Origin: Adiantum capillus-veneris | Taxonomy: Eukaryota; Streptophyta; Polypodiopsida; Polypodiales; Pteridaceae | Assembly: GCA_014529385.2 (NCBI GenBank) | Contig: CM043948.1 | Location: forward strand, 78,683,291 to 78,747,290 | Length of the DNA: 64,000 nucleotides | Direction: 5' to 3' | In this document: piece after piece, positions 11,801 through 24,039 of the stretch | How the letters are laid out: every line of letters begins with the position of its first letter | Position numbering within the stretch: the first letter of the stretch is position 1 | Made by a program: the position numbers and the translations under genes | Notes under the pieces: model-generated | Databases searched by the model: none | Seen by the model: the letters and a program-made list of their open reading frames with translations, nothing else | Told to the model about the DNA's origin: nothing

Positions 11801-13130
11801 TGACCCTAGGGAATCCTATGGCCCTTGAGATTGTAGATTGTCACCCTATGGCCCTTGGACCACAACGTCTTTAGATGGGAAAGAGGGCATCCAAGGGCCG
11901 GAGGGTGGCCTACGTACATAGGGCACACCATGGTGCATATTAACGGGCACCATGGGAGTCCCATGCACGTAGGGATCTAGGGCCATAGGATCTCCAAAAG
12001 GAATATAGGGAATCATATGGCCCTTGGGATTGTACATTGCCACCCTATGGCACATGGGCCATAGGGTCTTCAGATGGAACGTAGGGCACCTTGTGACCCT
12101 AGGGAACATAGGGAATCCTATGTCCCTTCAGATTGTAGGTTGTCACTCTATGGCCCTTGGGCCACAAGGTCTCTAGATGGAACGTAGGGCACCCTGTGAT
12201 CCTATGGATATAGGGCCATAGGATCTCCAAAAAAAACATATGGAACCCTATGTCCCTTGAGATTGTACAAATACACCCTATGGCCCTTGGGCCACAAGTT
12301 CTCAAGATGGAACATAGGGCACCTTTTGATCCTATGGCCATAGGTTCCTTATGTTCCTTTTGGAGATTTTATGGCGCTAGGGCCATAGGATCTTAAGAAG
12401 TAGCATAGAGGGAACCATATGGCCCTTGAGATTGTACATTGCCATCCTATGGACCTTGGGCCACACTGTATCTTGATGGGACATAGGGTACCCTGTGATC
12501 CTATGTCCGTAGGGCCCTATGTTCCTTTTGGAGATCCTATGGCCCGAGGACCATAGGATCTCCAAAAGGAACATAGGGAACCTTGTGATCCTATGTCCGT
12601 AGGGCCATATGTTCATTTTGGAGATCCCATGGCTCGAGGACCATAGGATCTCCAAAAGGAACATAGGGAGCCCTATGGCCCTCGAGATTGTACATTCCCA
12701 CACTATGGCCCTTGGGCCACAAGGTCTCCAATAGGTCACCCTTTGATCCTATGGCCCTAGGTTCTTTATGTTGCTTTTGGAGATTCTATGGCCCTAGTGC
12801 CACCCTATGTCCAAAAGGAACATAGGGAACCCTATGGCCCTTGAGATTGTACATTTCCACCCTAAGGCCCTTGGGCCACAAGGTCTCTAGATCGGACATA
12901 GAGCACCATGTGATCCTATGGACATAGTGCTATATATATGTTTTGGAGATCCTATGGCCATAGGGCCATAGGATCTTCAATAGGAACATAGGGAACCCTA
13001 TGACCCTTGAGATTGTACATTCGCACCCTATGGTCAGATGGGACATTGGTCACCCTGTAGTACAATGTGAGACCACCCTATGGCCTTATGGTCATAGGGT
13101 GCCTTAGGGCCATATGTTACTCTTTAGTAT
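11800..13130. repeat. Palindrome-core satellite block, sub-type 2
   Basis: Related repeats with a different spacer: 'ggaacatagggaacc', 'cctatggcccttgagattgt', 'acattgccaccctatgg', 'gggccacaaggtctc'. Units of roughly 90-130 bp alternate strands, so ATAGGG and CCCTAT arms face each other. No gene. Confidence 0.88.
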
Positions 13131-14640
13131 GAGGTGAAACCCTATGTAGCCACACCCTGTCTGCCCTTCTAAAGATTCAATGTCTAGTTTTATTTTAGTG
13201 ACTACAAATGAATTTAAAGAAACTATATTACACCATATCTTACAAGCACATATAGTGTACACTTTCTTTCCCACCTTCTTGCCTCTTTTTTTTCCCATCC
13301 GGCCTCCTGCAACTGAACCCTAATCCATCCTCATACAACAGCGTGCTCTACTCGTCCTCTTACAACGTGTGCCCAACTCCCCACAACCCAATTACATGTA
13401 TCCATAGTTTCAGCATTTTCTGTAGTTGTCGTCTTTTGCATTTGCAGGTTTATAATTTTTTGTTGTAATTAGAGATGTTTGCAGTTAGAGTTTTACAATT
13501 TTACAGCATTAGGTCACTTATGAGGAGTTTTCTGTTTTACAGATTTAGGTCCCTAATAAGAGTTTTTGGTTTTACAAATTTAGGTCCCTAATTAGTGTCT
13601 TCTGTTTTATATTTTTAGGTCTCTAATTAGAGTATTCTGTATTACAATTTTAGATCTCTAGTTAGAGATTTTTCTGTTTTATAGTTCTACAGTCTACAAT
13701 TTTACAGGTTTAGAGATGTAATTAATGATTTTTGTTTATTGTTCTAGAGAGAGGTCATTCACAACTTAGCTAAAATGTAATTAGGTTAAGAACAGTTAAA
13801 ACCGAATTAAGAAAAAAGATTAGGGTTTCTACAGGTTTCCTTTGAGTAAATTTGTGTTTGATGAAAACCGGCTGCATCAGTAGCAAGCAGTAACTTAGGT
13901 GTGTTGAGGCCGTGACAATGATGGTAACAGATCTGTGTTTGGGAGGTCGCGACAGGAGTTCTTCTGTTGAAGGTTGTGGCGATGGCTTCGCGTAGATCTG
14001 TGTGCGCGTCGCAACGATGGCGTAGAACTGTATACGTAGGGAGAGAGGGAGAGAGAGACAGATAAAGACAAGCTCTGTGTGTGCAGGTTTCTGTGTAGGT
14101 TTCGAGAAAGAAATGAGAGAGAGAAAGAGAGCGATAGCGTGGAAAAAATTGTGGTAGAGAGAGAAAGAGAGAGATAAGGTTAGTTAGGTTAGGTTAGAAA
14201 TTCAAAATTTGAATTTTGAATGTAGGGGTTGTTCTCACGGGTTTGAAGTCAAGATTACTAGAGTTTCTAAGCTTTGTGCGAAAATGAGACATAGCTCGTC
14301 GGCTCCGAACTTGAAAGAGTTTTTTTTTTTTTTTTTTTTAAGAGTTTGGAAAAAAAAAAGTTGGTGCAAGGCTTTGTCAATGTCCATATCTTTGTAGTAC
14401 GAGTGGAATGACACCCATGAAGCAAAATTTGACTTTAGAATCATAATCTGCATAGTAAAAAATACACTAAAAATAGCTAAATTTTAAAAAAATTATCCCG
14501 AAAATTGTGCGCTATTTTTTTGTCCAATATCAATAAGTGTATTTGAAAACCCATTATGAAAAAGTTTGTCGTAGCGTTAAAAAAAAGTTTAATTATTATT
14601 TTTAATTATTTTTTAATTATTATTTTTAATTATTTTTTAA
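13130..14640. other. Non-satellite spacer between palindrome blocks
   Basis: Unique, AT-rich DNA interrupting the array. It holds degenerate about 45-50-bp repeats of 'tttaggtccctaattagagt' with 'ttctgttttac' at 13500-13700, GAGA-rich DNA at 14035-14175, and T and A runs at 14320-14360. An AT-only stretch ('aattattatttttaattatt' and similar) covers about 14590-14640. I see no supported ORF. Confidence 0.55.
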
Positions 14641-14659
14641 ATTTATGCCACTTGCGGAT

Positions 14660-16920
14660 ATCCCTTGAATGGCCGAAATTGTTATGAAGACACCTCAGCC
14701 ACCCTTGGGCTCACACCATAGGACGGCAATGTTGGAGGTCAAGGATGAAAGCGTGCACTCAGTTCCATTTGAAAATCCTATGTCCTAGGGTTTTCTTCTT
14801 CTATCTTGTGAGATCCTTGTGGCCCTACGGTGGCAATGTGAGCTTGTGGACCTAATGCGATAGGGTGGCAATGTATAAGCTCAAGAGCCATAAGTTGCCC
14901 TATATTCCATTTGGAAATCCTATGGCCCTAGGGTTTAGGGGCGACAATAGGTAAGCTCCAATACATAGCCCTATGTTTCAGTTGGAGATCCTATGGCCCT
15001 AGGTCCACGACAATGTATAAGCTCAAGAGCCATACGTTACCCTACTTTGTAGCCGGAGATCCTATGGCCCTAGGGTCATGGGGTGGCAATACGTAAGCTC
15101 AAGGGCCATAGGGTGCCACATGTCCCATATGGAAATTCTACTTCCCTAGGGCCATGGGGTGGCAATGTATAAGCTCAATGGCCATACATTGCCTATGTTC
15201 CATTCGGAAATCGTATGGCCCAAGGGTAATGAGGTGGCAACGTATAAGCTCAAGGGCCATACATTGCCTATGTTCCATTTGGAAACCCTATGGCCCCAGG
15301 GTCATGGGGTTCCACATGTCCCATATAGAGATCCTATGGCCCTAGGGCCATGGGGCTGCATTGATATCTTGGCCACCCTTAAACCCACACCCTTGAGCTT
15401 AGGGGTCTTAGGTTCTCTTATTGTATGTTGTGAGATCTTGTGGCCCTAGGGCCATAGGGTGGCAATGTATAATCTCAAGGGCCATACATTGCCTATGTTC
15501 CATTTGGAAATCCTATGGCCCTAGGGTCATGGGGTGCCACATGTCCCACATAGAGATCCTATGGCCCTAGGGCCATGGGCCTGCATTGATATCTTGGCCA
15601 CCCTTGAACCCACACCCTTGAACTTAGGGGCCTTAGGTTCTCTTATTTTATGTTGTGAGATCTTGTGGCCCTAGGGCCATAGGGTGGCAATGTATAAGCT
15701 CAAGGGCCATACATTGCCTATGTTCCATTTGGAAATCCTATGGCCCTAGGGTCATGGGGTGCCACATGTCCCACATAGAGATCCTATGGCCCTAGGGCCA
15801 TGGGGCTGCATTGATATCTTGACCACCCTTGAACCCACACCCTTGAGCTTAGGGGCCTTAGGTTCTCTTATTGTATGTTGTGAGATCTTGTGGCCCTAGG
15901 GCCATAGGGTGGCAATGTATAAGCTCAAGGGCCATACATTGCCTATGTTCTATTTGGAAATCCTATGGTCCTTGGGTGATGGGGTGGCAATGTATAAGCT
16001 CAAGGGCCATAGGGTGCCACATGTTCCATATAGAGATCCTATGGCCCTAGGGCCATGGGGCTGCATTGATATCTTGGCCACCTTTGACATCTTGGCCATA
16101 GGTTTTCTTTTTTTATGTTTTGAAGTCTTGTGTCCCTAGGGCCATAGGGTGTCAATGCTCACACCCTTGGGCTTAGGGCCATAGGTTGTCTTTTTGTATG
16201 TTTTGAAGTCTTGTGGCCCTAGAGACATAGGGTGTCAATGCTCACACCCTTGGGCTTAGGGCCCTAGGTTGTCTTTTTGTATGTTTTTAATTCTTGTGTC
16301 CCTAGAGCCATAGGGTGTCAATGTATAAGCTCAAGGGCCATACGTTGCCCTATGTTCCATTTGGAAATACTATAGCCCTAGGGTCATGGGGTTGCAATGT
16401 ATAAGCTCAAGGGCCATACATTGTCGTATGTTTCATATGCCAATCCTATGGACCTAGGGTCATGGGGTTGCAATGTATAATCTCAAGGGTCATACATTGT
16501 CGTATGTTTCATTTGGAGATCTTATGGCCCTAGGGTCATGGGGTGCCATAGGATGTATATATACTTGACATGAAACTCCCTATGGCCCTAAGGCCATAGG
16601 ATGTATATATACTTGACATGAAACTCCGTGAGGTGATCTTGAGGACAACCCTATGGACTTCAGGCCTTAGGGAGCTAATATAGAGCAAATATGCTTTATA
16701 CCGGCATAGAGAGCTATGGCCGTGGGGCCATAGCAAAACAATGAGGGTTTTTTGGAAACAATGAGGGCGCCTTGTGGTCTAGGGGCCATAGGAAGTCAAT
16801 ATAGATCACAGAGCATATACGATAGAGCATACAGCACAAAGAGATTCTTAGTAGCATAGAGGGAACCCTATGACCTTCAGGCCATAGGGTGCTTCTCATG
16901 AAACACCCACATACATACTT
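14660..16920. repeat. Palindrome-core satellite block, sub-type 3, with 225-bp higher-order unit
   Basis: Repeats of 'ctcaagggccatacattg', 'cctatgttccatttggaaat' and 'cctatggccctagggccatg'. The segment 'ttgatatcttg(g/a)ccaccc' occurs at 15361, 15586 and 15811, exactly 225 bp apart, and again at 16066 (255 bp). A higher-order unit has therefore amplified about three times. The array runs up to about 50-80 bp before the start of the DUF7869 gene. Confidence 0.9.
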
Positions 16921-16999
16921 GTTATGATTTATGCTACGTAAATCAATATACTCTACAAGCGGTTTGTTTAACAATTATTCTTGCAATCTTATTGCAGGT

Positions 17000-19900
17000 A
17001 TGGCTAATTTCAATCATGGTGATAGAGTGTGCATGTTTTTAGCGACACAAAAGATTTCCATTGGGACTGTATTTGAAATAAATCCAAGTGCATATTGTTC
17101 TGGAATGCTTATTGGGGAAGGCAATGTATCTGTGTCAGTTGATTTTTGTTTTGAAAAGAAAGCACTCATCCCTTTTCCAACAATGGATGCATTGACAGTG
17201 GAAGATGCTTTTCATAGTATTGTGAAATGGAGTAGTGGGTTGTTGCAGCATATAAATGAGATGCAGTACAAAGGGGCTTCTATGCATGAGGCTGACAAAG
17301 CAGAAGGAGCATTGGATGCACAATGTAATGGAATGAGCTACAGAGAGGTTTGGAAGGATAAGAGGGTTCAACTTTGGGATGAAAGAAAAACACATGTAGT
17401 AGCCGAAGGGGTTGTCATGTACGTGTTTCCGTTTGAATCTATAAACTTTGGTGAGCTAGGTGAAGATAACATTGGTATTGGTATCGAAACATCCTATGCA
17501 GATGAGGCTACTATTTCTGCAGAAGCTAGTGTATGCAGCATTAATCTATTTTGTTGGCCTATCAAGAGAGTGAAAACTATGGATGGAAAAGAATTGTTAT
17601 GCTATGAGGATCTACATGCTATGCATGCGTTACAAGACATATGCATTGAATCAGCTTATTTGGTAGAGGCTATTTCAAAAAAGCGGAAATATTGCTTTGT
17701 AAATAGGAAGCCAAAAATGTCAGTGAAAGCTTCTAAGAGATCCAATCAAGCATCTCTAGCATCTGTCCAGCTTGTTTCAACCATAGATTGTTGTTCCAAA
17801 AGGTGTTGTCAATATGCCAATCGAGATAAGGTCATGGCTATGCGCAATGAATTTTGGGGACAGGGTTTGCAAAATAGAACAAACTATGTGTATGATACAA
17901 TGTTGACTGCATGGCGTGAGAACAAAACAACTACAAAGACATTCTATGTGTTTTCTTTTAATGGCAGTGAGGTTTGCAGTAGAGCTTGGTACGAAATTCA
18001 TGGCATTCCAAAAACTTCATTTTATCGTTACCGTGAACATTTTGAGAATGGGGTTAGACGCTGAGTGCATGGTAATGATGGTGTCATGAGAAAAGGAAGA
18101 GAACATACAGAAATGGTAAGGGCATTGATGCGCTCTTTTGTTGATGGTACTAGGGAAACTTTGCTTGCAATACCAAACACGTACAAGCAAGTAGACATTT
18201 TACATGATGTCAATAAAACACTTGACAATATGAGTCTCAATCCAATGTCTAGCACGACATTCAATAGGATTTGGAATACAGAGTTTGCTAATGTGACATT
18301 TTCAAAAACAAGTGAGTTCTCCAAATGTGTTGTGTGTAGTCGGATAAAGTCTCAACTAGAGTCAACAAAGGATGACAAGATGATTGCACGTTTGAAGGAT
18401 GAACGTCGAATTCACATGTTGCAACAACAAAGTTGTAGGAATGTGTACTACACCTGGCGTAAGTTCTCCCAATTGCAAAAGGATAAGTATTTATGCATTA
18501 TACATGATAAAATGGATCAAAAAAGACAGCAATACCTAGGTTGCGTGTGAACTCAAAAGATTATGCGAATGCATATCAATTGCAAGTATCATTAACAGGT
18601 ATGATGTCACAGGAACCGAATAATAGAGATCGATAGCAAAAGATAGAGAAAGAGATCTTTGTATTGATGAATCTTTGTAGAGTTTTGATACAATAGAGGA
18701 GCAAAATATATGGGCGCACTCCGTTGTACGGAGCTCGAACCTCCCGACCACCCCCGAGCTTCAGTTCGCTTGCATGCAGCGTCTCACTCGCACTCGCACT
18801 CTCACTCTCACTCTCACTCGCACTCGCACTCGCAGAAGAAGAGATCGGTGAATGATCCCCAAACGCACCACCCGTCGTGCTTTTATCCTTCTTTTCCTCG
18901 AAAAGCCTGCACGATTTTCGTACCAAGTATATCTGCGAGAATAATATAAAAACGTGATCGCTAAACGATCCGTAAAGGTTAGATTTCTATCATGACACTT
19001 TGCACAGATCGTGTTTCACACATTGATTTCTGCATCGCCTACAAAATAGCCAAAAGAACATACTCGTGCAACCAATTCAACATGATAATCAAAGTAAAAA
19101 ACATAATTATATACCTTCATAATCTCAATTTCCATACTCTACCATGAAGAAACAATCCACTTCTTGGTTGATAGCAGGGAGAACTGTATGATGTTGTAGG
19201 TCTGTCTGTCCCTGTGTACATTACACTGCTGTTGTCTTCTGTTTGTTTTCATCATAACTTTTACAAACGAACTCAGAATAGAGCGATCCAGGTACTCAAA
19301 ACGACGGGAATAGGTCTGGTCTACAAGGCTTCGCGGACAGAATTGCAAAAAACGTCTCTGTTTGGCTAAAAACACAACTTTTAGGTCGCGACTCATAAAA
19401 CCTCTATTTTTGGATATCCACTACTTTTACAACTTATTTTAAGCCTACTCATGCATTTTAAACTAAAACACATAAATATAAAACATTGATATTAATAAAA
19501 ATCTCAATTTTACTGTTCATAGACAAACTATCTGTTATTCATTAATCTTTATCAAATCCGTCTTTAGTGTATTATTAAAAAAAAAGAATATATGTTCTCT
19601 CTTAATATTTCAACTCATTCGTATAAGCTCTATTTAATAGACTATTCAACAATCTTTCAAATCGAGCTAACGAAAGATATGCCCTGCTACATTCTTTTTG
19701 ACTTTAAGAACTTCAAATATTAGTCCTATTACATATGATAACACATGGACATTGTCATGGAATGTATGGTCACTTCTCACTTAATGGTCTATGGCCTTCA
19801 GATCCCAATGCTACAATTGGTTCCCTTGCATTCTGCTTACAGAATCTGGAAAGAATAGAAAACCATGGACAAGGAGATTTATGCCATGACGGTATGCCAC

Positions 19901-21258
19901 GCAGCAATGTAACGTTATTCAATGCATTGAACTCAAGGAGAGCTCTAGACCTCCAAAACAAAATGAAGCAAGATCGTGAGAGGAATGCATCAACAATGAC
20001 ACCACCGTTGGCCATCTAGGGATGTAATGAAGAGATTGTACACATACAATCAACTTCCTCTCAATGTGTTGTGGATACCATATCCACTCCTGTATTTCAA
20101 AAATTGCCTGAAAATCTTTTGCTACAACTAGATAATTGTGCAGGAGAGAATAAAAATCGATTTTGTTTGTATACTTATCCTTGTTAGTAGCAAAAGGAGT
20201 TTTCAAAACCGTGCATTTGGGATTCTTAATGGTGGGTCATACACATGAGGACATAGATGCAATGTTTAGTAGGTTCTCAGAAAGATTGTGAAAGCTCAGC
20301 TCCAGCACCATTTTTTATGACACAAGTTCCCGACTTTAAATCCTTTGTGCAAGGGTACATGTGTGACGGACAAGATGCTCTAGTCGAACACTCTAAGCCA
20401 CTTCAATTTCGTTTCTATATGCAAGGTGAAGTCCCAGTAATGCAGTACAAAATTCCTCCCAAATCACCCGATTGGATGCCAAAGGAGTCGGGAATTGAGT
20501 TGTGGAAAACAGATGACCAGGGAAAACCAAAATTACCAACAGGCTGTCCAGATGTGGTACCTATAGCAGACTATGTGAGAGATAGTCCGCTTGTTATTCA
20601 AGGGATTAAGTCATATCTTGAATTTTGGAAAAGATGTTCTCTATTAAAGGGAAAGGACCAGGACTCCACAAAATACATGCAGCCTGTTATCACTTATTGG
20701 CAAAACATAATCAATGAGCTTGAACAACCAACCAATAAACACATTGGTGAATATACAACATTTTGGCCAAAGACTGTAGGGAGTCATAGAATGCAAGAGA
20801 TAGAGGAAGACAGAGATGAGTTTCAAGGATATGAAGAATTGAATGATCACTATGTTGGTCCTCAAAGTGCAAGGCCACAAGAGGCCTTTAGGCCTCAAAT
20901 TGATGTAAGAAAAGGGGATCTTGTTCTTGTGAGACCCGCAGATCCTGAATATCCGATATGGCTAGGAGTGGCAGAGTCAAACGTTGATGTAGACAAATCA
21001 TCTCCTAACTACAAGAAAGTTATGATTCAGTATTGGGCACCAAAACATCGAAAACGAAATCCCACAATCCAAGAGCAGTATGATGATTGTTGAAAAAAGA
21101 GTTGGTGCTGCAATCTTGCTGACCCAAAGCGCTGGGAGTGTGTTGATACAATTGTATGGTCATGGACTCCAAGGGGTGGAAGAATTGCGGTAACAATCAA
21201 GATCCCATCAAATGTCATGGAGAAGGAACAGGCTAGCTTAATAGGAGAAATTGAATAG
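17000..21258 (+). pseudogene. DUF7869-type transposase-like protein (decayed)
   Basis: Starts at ATG 17000 (MANFNHGDRVCMFLATQ), just after 'cttattgcag', which looks like a splice acceptor. The N-terminal part (17000-18061) ends in 'HGIPKTSFYRYREHF'. The same frame continues after a TGA at 18062 as 'VHGNDGVMRKGREHTE'. Next come 'YYTWRKFSQLQKDKYLC' and, after a 1-nt frameshift near 18530, 'SKDYANAYQLQVSLTG'. A solo LTR interrupts here, then 'GMYGHFSLNGLWPSDPN'. The core has 'LLLQLDNCAGENKNRF' (about 20118) and, after another frameshift, 'MVGHTHEDIDAMFSRF' (about 20230), with conserved acidic residues of the family. The C-terminus carries 'DLVLVRPADPEYPIWLG'. Further defects are stops at 20017 and 21091. 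Known DUF7869 proteins are transposon-like and of unknown mechanism. RNase H-like chemistry is inference. Confidence 0.75.
18605..19733. mobile_element. Solo LTR, 1,129 bp, TSD TATGA
   Basis: Starts TGTCACAGG and ends CCTATTACA. Flanked by TATGA at 18600-18604 and 19734-19738. Without the insert and one TATGA the DUF7869 frame reads SLTG-MITHG without a break. No internal LTR pair or coding is seen, so this is a solo LTR. It contains a hexanucleotide array (CACTCG/CACTCT, about 18786-18835), whose Ser/Glu-rich translation is an artefact. Confidence 0.92.
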
Positions 21259-21269
21259 CATTTCATATC

Positions 21270-21580
21270 TTGCTCATTGTTTTATCTCCCCAGCTTATGT
21301 ATGATTTTATGAAGTATTTTTAAACACCCACATAAAAATAAAAATTATAAAAGGTGTTTCTCAACACCACCATTTTCTTGAGAATGTATCTCTTTTATGA
21401 AGTGTTTTGAAACACCCACATAAAAATAAAAATTTCAAAACGTTTTTCTCAACACCACCATTTTCTTGAGAATCTATCTCTTTGTCATATTCCCAAATTA
21501 AATGAAAATTTTCCAAATTTAATGGGAAATAAGAATCCATAGGCGTTGAAATTAGTCCCAAAGTTGTGGGATTTTCCATT
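21270..21580. repeat. Tandem duplication of about 105 bp
   Basis: 'aaacacccacataaaaataa' followed by 'tttctcaacaccaccatttt' occurs twice, at about 21325-21400 and 21407-21485, downstream of the DUF7869 gene. No coding. Confidence 0.75.
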
Positions 21581-22116
21581 TCATCTAAAATGATGTTGTA
21601 TCAAGATTTTTTAGTAGCTTATGACAATAAAGGAAGGTGCTATCCAACTCAGTCTATTAGCTTTGGAGACTTGGCATTGTTTGAGGAGCCATCTATCCCA
21701 TATGCTTGGAGAATTCGTTCATTTCAAAAGAGGCATTGTTGTCAATGATCTCTATAGATTTTTGAAAGCACATCACGTGCACACCATCTACATTTTTTAG
21801 CAATTGCTAGCCATCACATGGATCCAAAAGGTTCAAATTTGAGGAAACCACTATGGGAGTTTGCAAGCATTGTGAGCCTACATTTGCATCCACTACCTTT
21901 TAGAGATGAGGATTCATATAGAGATTTCATCATACGGTCATCTAGTTGAAGCCCCGAGAGGATCCTCTATCTTTGAGGAGTTATTTGATGATTTTTAGAT
22001 TCCAGCTTTTTCCCTGTCATTTTGGTTTAGATCTGGCCTCACTACATTTTTCCCATTGTGGCATGGTACTTTGGCATCTATCAAGCCTTCCCTTGGCAAT
22101 TTTCTCAATGGCATCA
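21580..22116 (+). mobile_element. Family A LTR-like element, left part
   Basis: Similar to 53410-53950 and 27290-27650 ('tatcaagatttt.tagcagc', 'ttggcattgtttgag', 'catcatacgg.catctagttg'). After about 21985 it enters the LTR-like segment ('tttttagattccagc'), which is cut at 22116 by a 4.25-kb insertion and resumes at 26368. Apparent ORFs are broken. Function is not recognised. Confidence 0.6.
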
Positions 22117-23200
22117 TGTGAGGTCCCCAACCCGCCAATACCAAGATCGGGATGGGATCCTTCACAGGTCTCTAGGTCTGAAAAATCCGAGTCTCTAAAC
22201 AAGAAAAATCCAAGGAATAGACCTTTACCATTGACAATGTCTTGAGTCTATAACCTTAGAAGAAGACCTAGTCCTATCTCGCAACGAAAATAGGACAACA
22301 TATTAAAAGGCCAAGAAACTATTTCGGCCCTAAAACTGCCACAATTGGGCTAAGGTATCATCAACCAACGCTTTTTTCTCCCTAACAGATGTGGAGGCAC
22401 AGCCGCTGGTGACTCCTCTTCCAAGTGAAGAAGTTTTCTAAACGTCTTAGTGCAGAGGATGGATAGTTACCTGACTAATCAGATCCACCCGTCCATGATT
22501 GACAACCTTAGTCAATCCCCACTTACCACCCCGCACTCACACATGATTCATTTTCTTTTCTAATTACTATCACTTTGTTTTAACATTTAAAATAATGGTT
22601 TCTTTTAATGTTCCATCACAGTAATTTCTTCAATCAATTATTAAAGACAACATTGAAATCATTCTTTTAGAAAATAGACATCTTTAAACTTATGACAGGA
22701 TACTGTCAATCAAAACATTGTCCATAATAATCGTGACCAGTACTCTTCTTGTCTCAAGATCACCTAAGGGTGAAAAAACGGCACCCATTCTTTATTCATA
22801 ATCCGGAGTGGATAAAACCCAACCCAAGGTTCCGGGTGCCCATATACCAAACCAGTTGCCCATACAACCGGGCGGCTCCCGTAGGATAAAAAATGGTATC
22901 CTAACTTATGTAGAAACATCAAGACATGACACGGAGTAGAAACTCAACGTTCCTGGGGGTAACCGACTTATCCGTGGCTAGAAAGCCAATCATTATCATC
23001 AATTTATACTAAGGAGTCGGAGGCTTCTTGAGACAAGATGTCTTAAGGATGATCAGTCATATCTTTCCTAATTCAACCAGTTTTAACCCAAACAATTCTT
23101 TCCTACATTATAAACAAATGCACGTTGGAAGCTACCTTCCGTTTTCAGCCAGTTTATCCTTCCTAATCTTACGTATGCAATGCTAGCTTAAAAATGAACT

Positions 23201-23398
23201 TTAAAATATTTTAAGTGAACAAAAATAGAAATCCACCTGGGACTGCTCGTGCATGTGCTGTGGTCCGGGAGCCCGTAGACTTTCCTCTGTTGGCCTATGG
23301 CTAGGCCCAGCCTCATGGTCATTAGTGGCCTTATTTCTTTTGTTGCTAACATCCTCTTCCTCTATAAGAGGATTTCCCCTGGTTCTCTTTGGAGCCAT
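23201..23398 (-). CDS. Short basic ORF, possible retroelement polyprotein start
   Basis: 65 codons beginning MAPKRTRGNPLIEEEDVSN and containing 'KRNKATNDHEAGPSHRP', a charged low-complexity start like that of some gypsy gag proteins. The last about 10 residues look non-coding. A 'CAG|GTGGAT' near that point could be a splice donor. Nothing recognisable follows downstream. Evidence is composition only. Confidence 0.3.
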   Translation of the reverse strand: MAPKRTRGNPLIEEEDVSNKRNKATNDHEAGPSHRPTEESLRAPGPQHMHEQSQVDFYFCSLKIF

Positions 23399-24039
23399 GT
23401 CGACAGCCTTATAAAAAGACTTAACCCATTAGAAGTTTAATTGAATAATCTTCTTTTTCCTTTTTTACCCAAAAATAAGGATTTTTGGAGTAAGTAGGTA
23501 TCTTTAATAGTCAATTTGGTGAGATATTCCTCCTGTAACTTATTTATGCTACAAGTAATTTCCCATAATTACCATTTAATTTGGGAAGTCCTTTCACTAG
23601 GTTTCTCCTTAGTCTATCTTCCATTTTAACCTTAGTAAATTATAAATTTATATATGCTAATGGGTTACTCTTCCTAAATTGTAATTGAATATGTTCTACC
23701 TTTAGTAATTTTCAGAAATTTGATTAATAACCTTTTCTCCTATACTTATGGTCTAAGTTAGGTAAAATTCTACTGATAGTAATTTATTATACCATCCATT
23801 TATGCTGAGGTAATTTTCCCACCCTTCAATAGTGATTTTGGACCTCAAGTATTTATTTGGTAATTAGATAAATTCGTTTACTAATTTCCCTTGTCTATTT
23901 TATACGAAAAGTCCGTTACTTTTATTGAAGATAAATACCTAAACTATTTATCTGAGATTGGGGTATTTATTGTGGATTCCTCAAGGTGTGTTCTACCTTT
24001 GATATTTATATCAAAGGTTTTTGGATTAATGTCCTAGAT

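Noticed and set aside
8715-16920. Telomere-like repeats suggested by CCCTA/TAGGG
   Set aside because: TAGGG occurs only as part of the palindrome CCCTAGGG, and no TTTAGGG or TTAGGG tandem run is present.
8715-16920. Several 60-120-codon ORFs in the satellite block
   Set aside because: They are repeat translations without domain features and occur in all frames.
18576-18949. Ser/Glu-rich and His/Ser-rich ORFs
   Set aside because: Produced by the CACTCG/CACTCT hexamer array inside the solo LTR.
17000-21258. CACTA (En/Spm) transposon
   Set aside because: No CACTA terminal repeats or TNP-type domains seen. The D-N-C-A-G-E-N-K-N and H-T-H-E-D-I-D motifs fit DUF7869 better.
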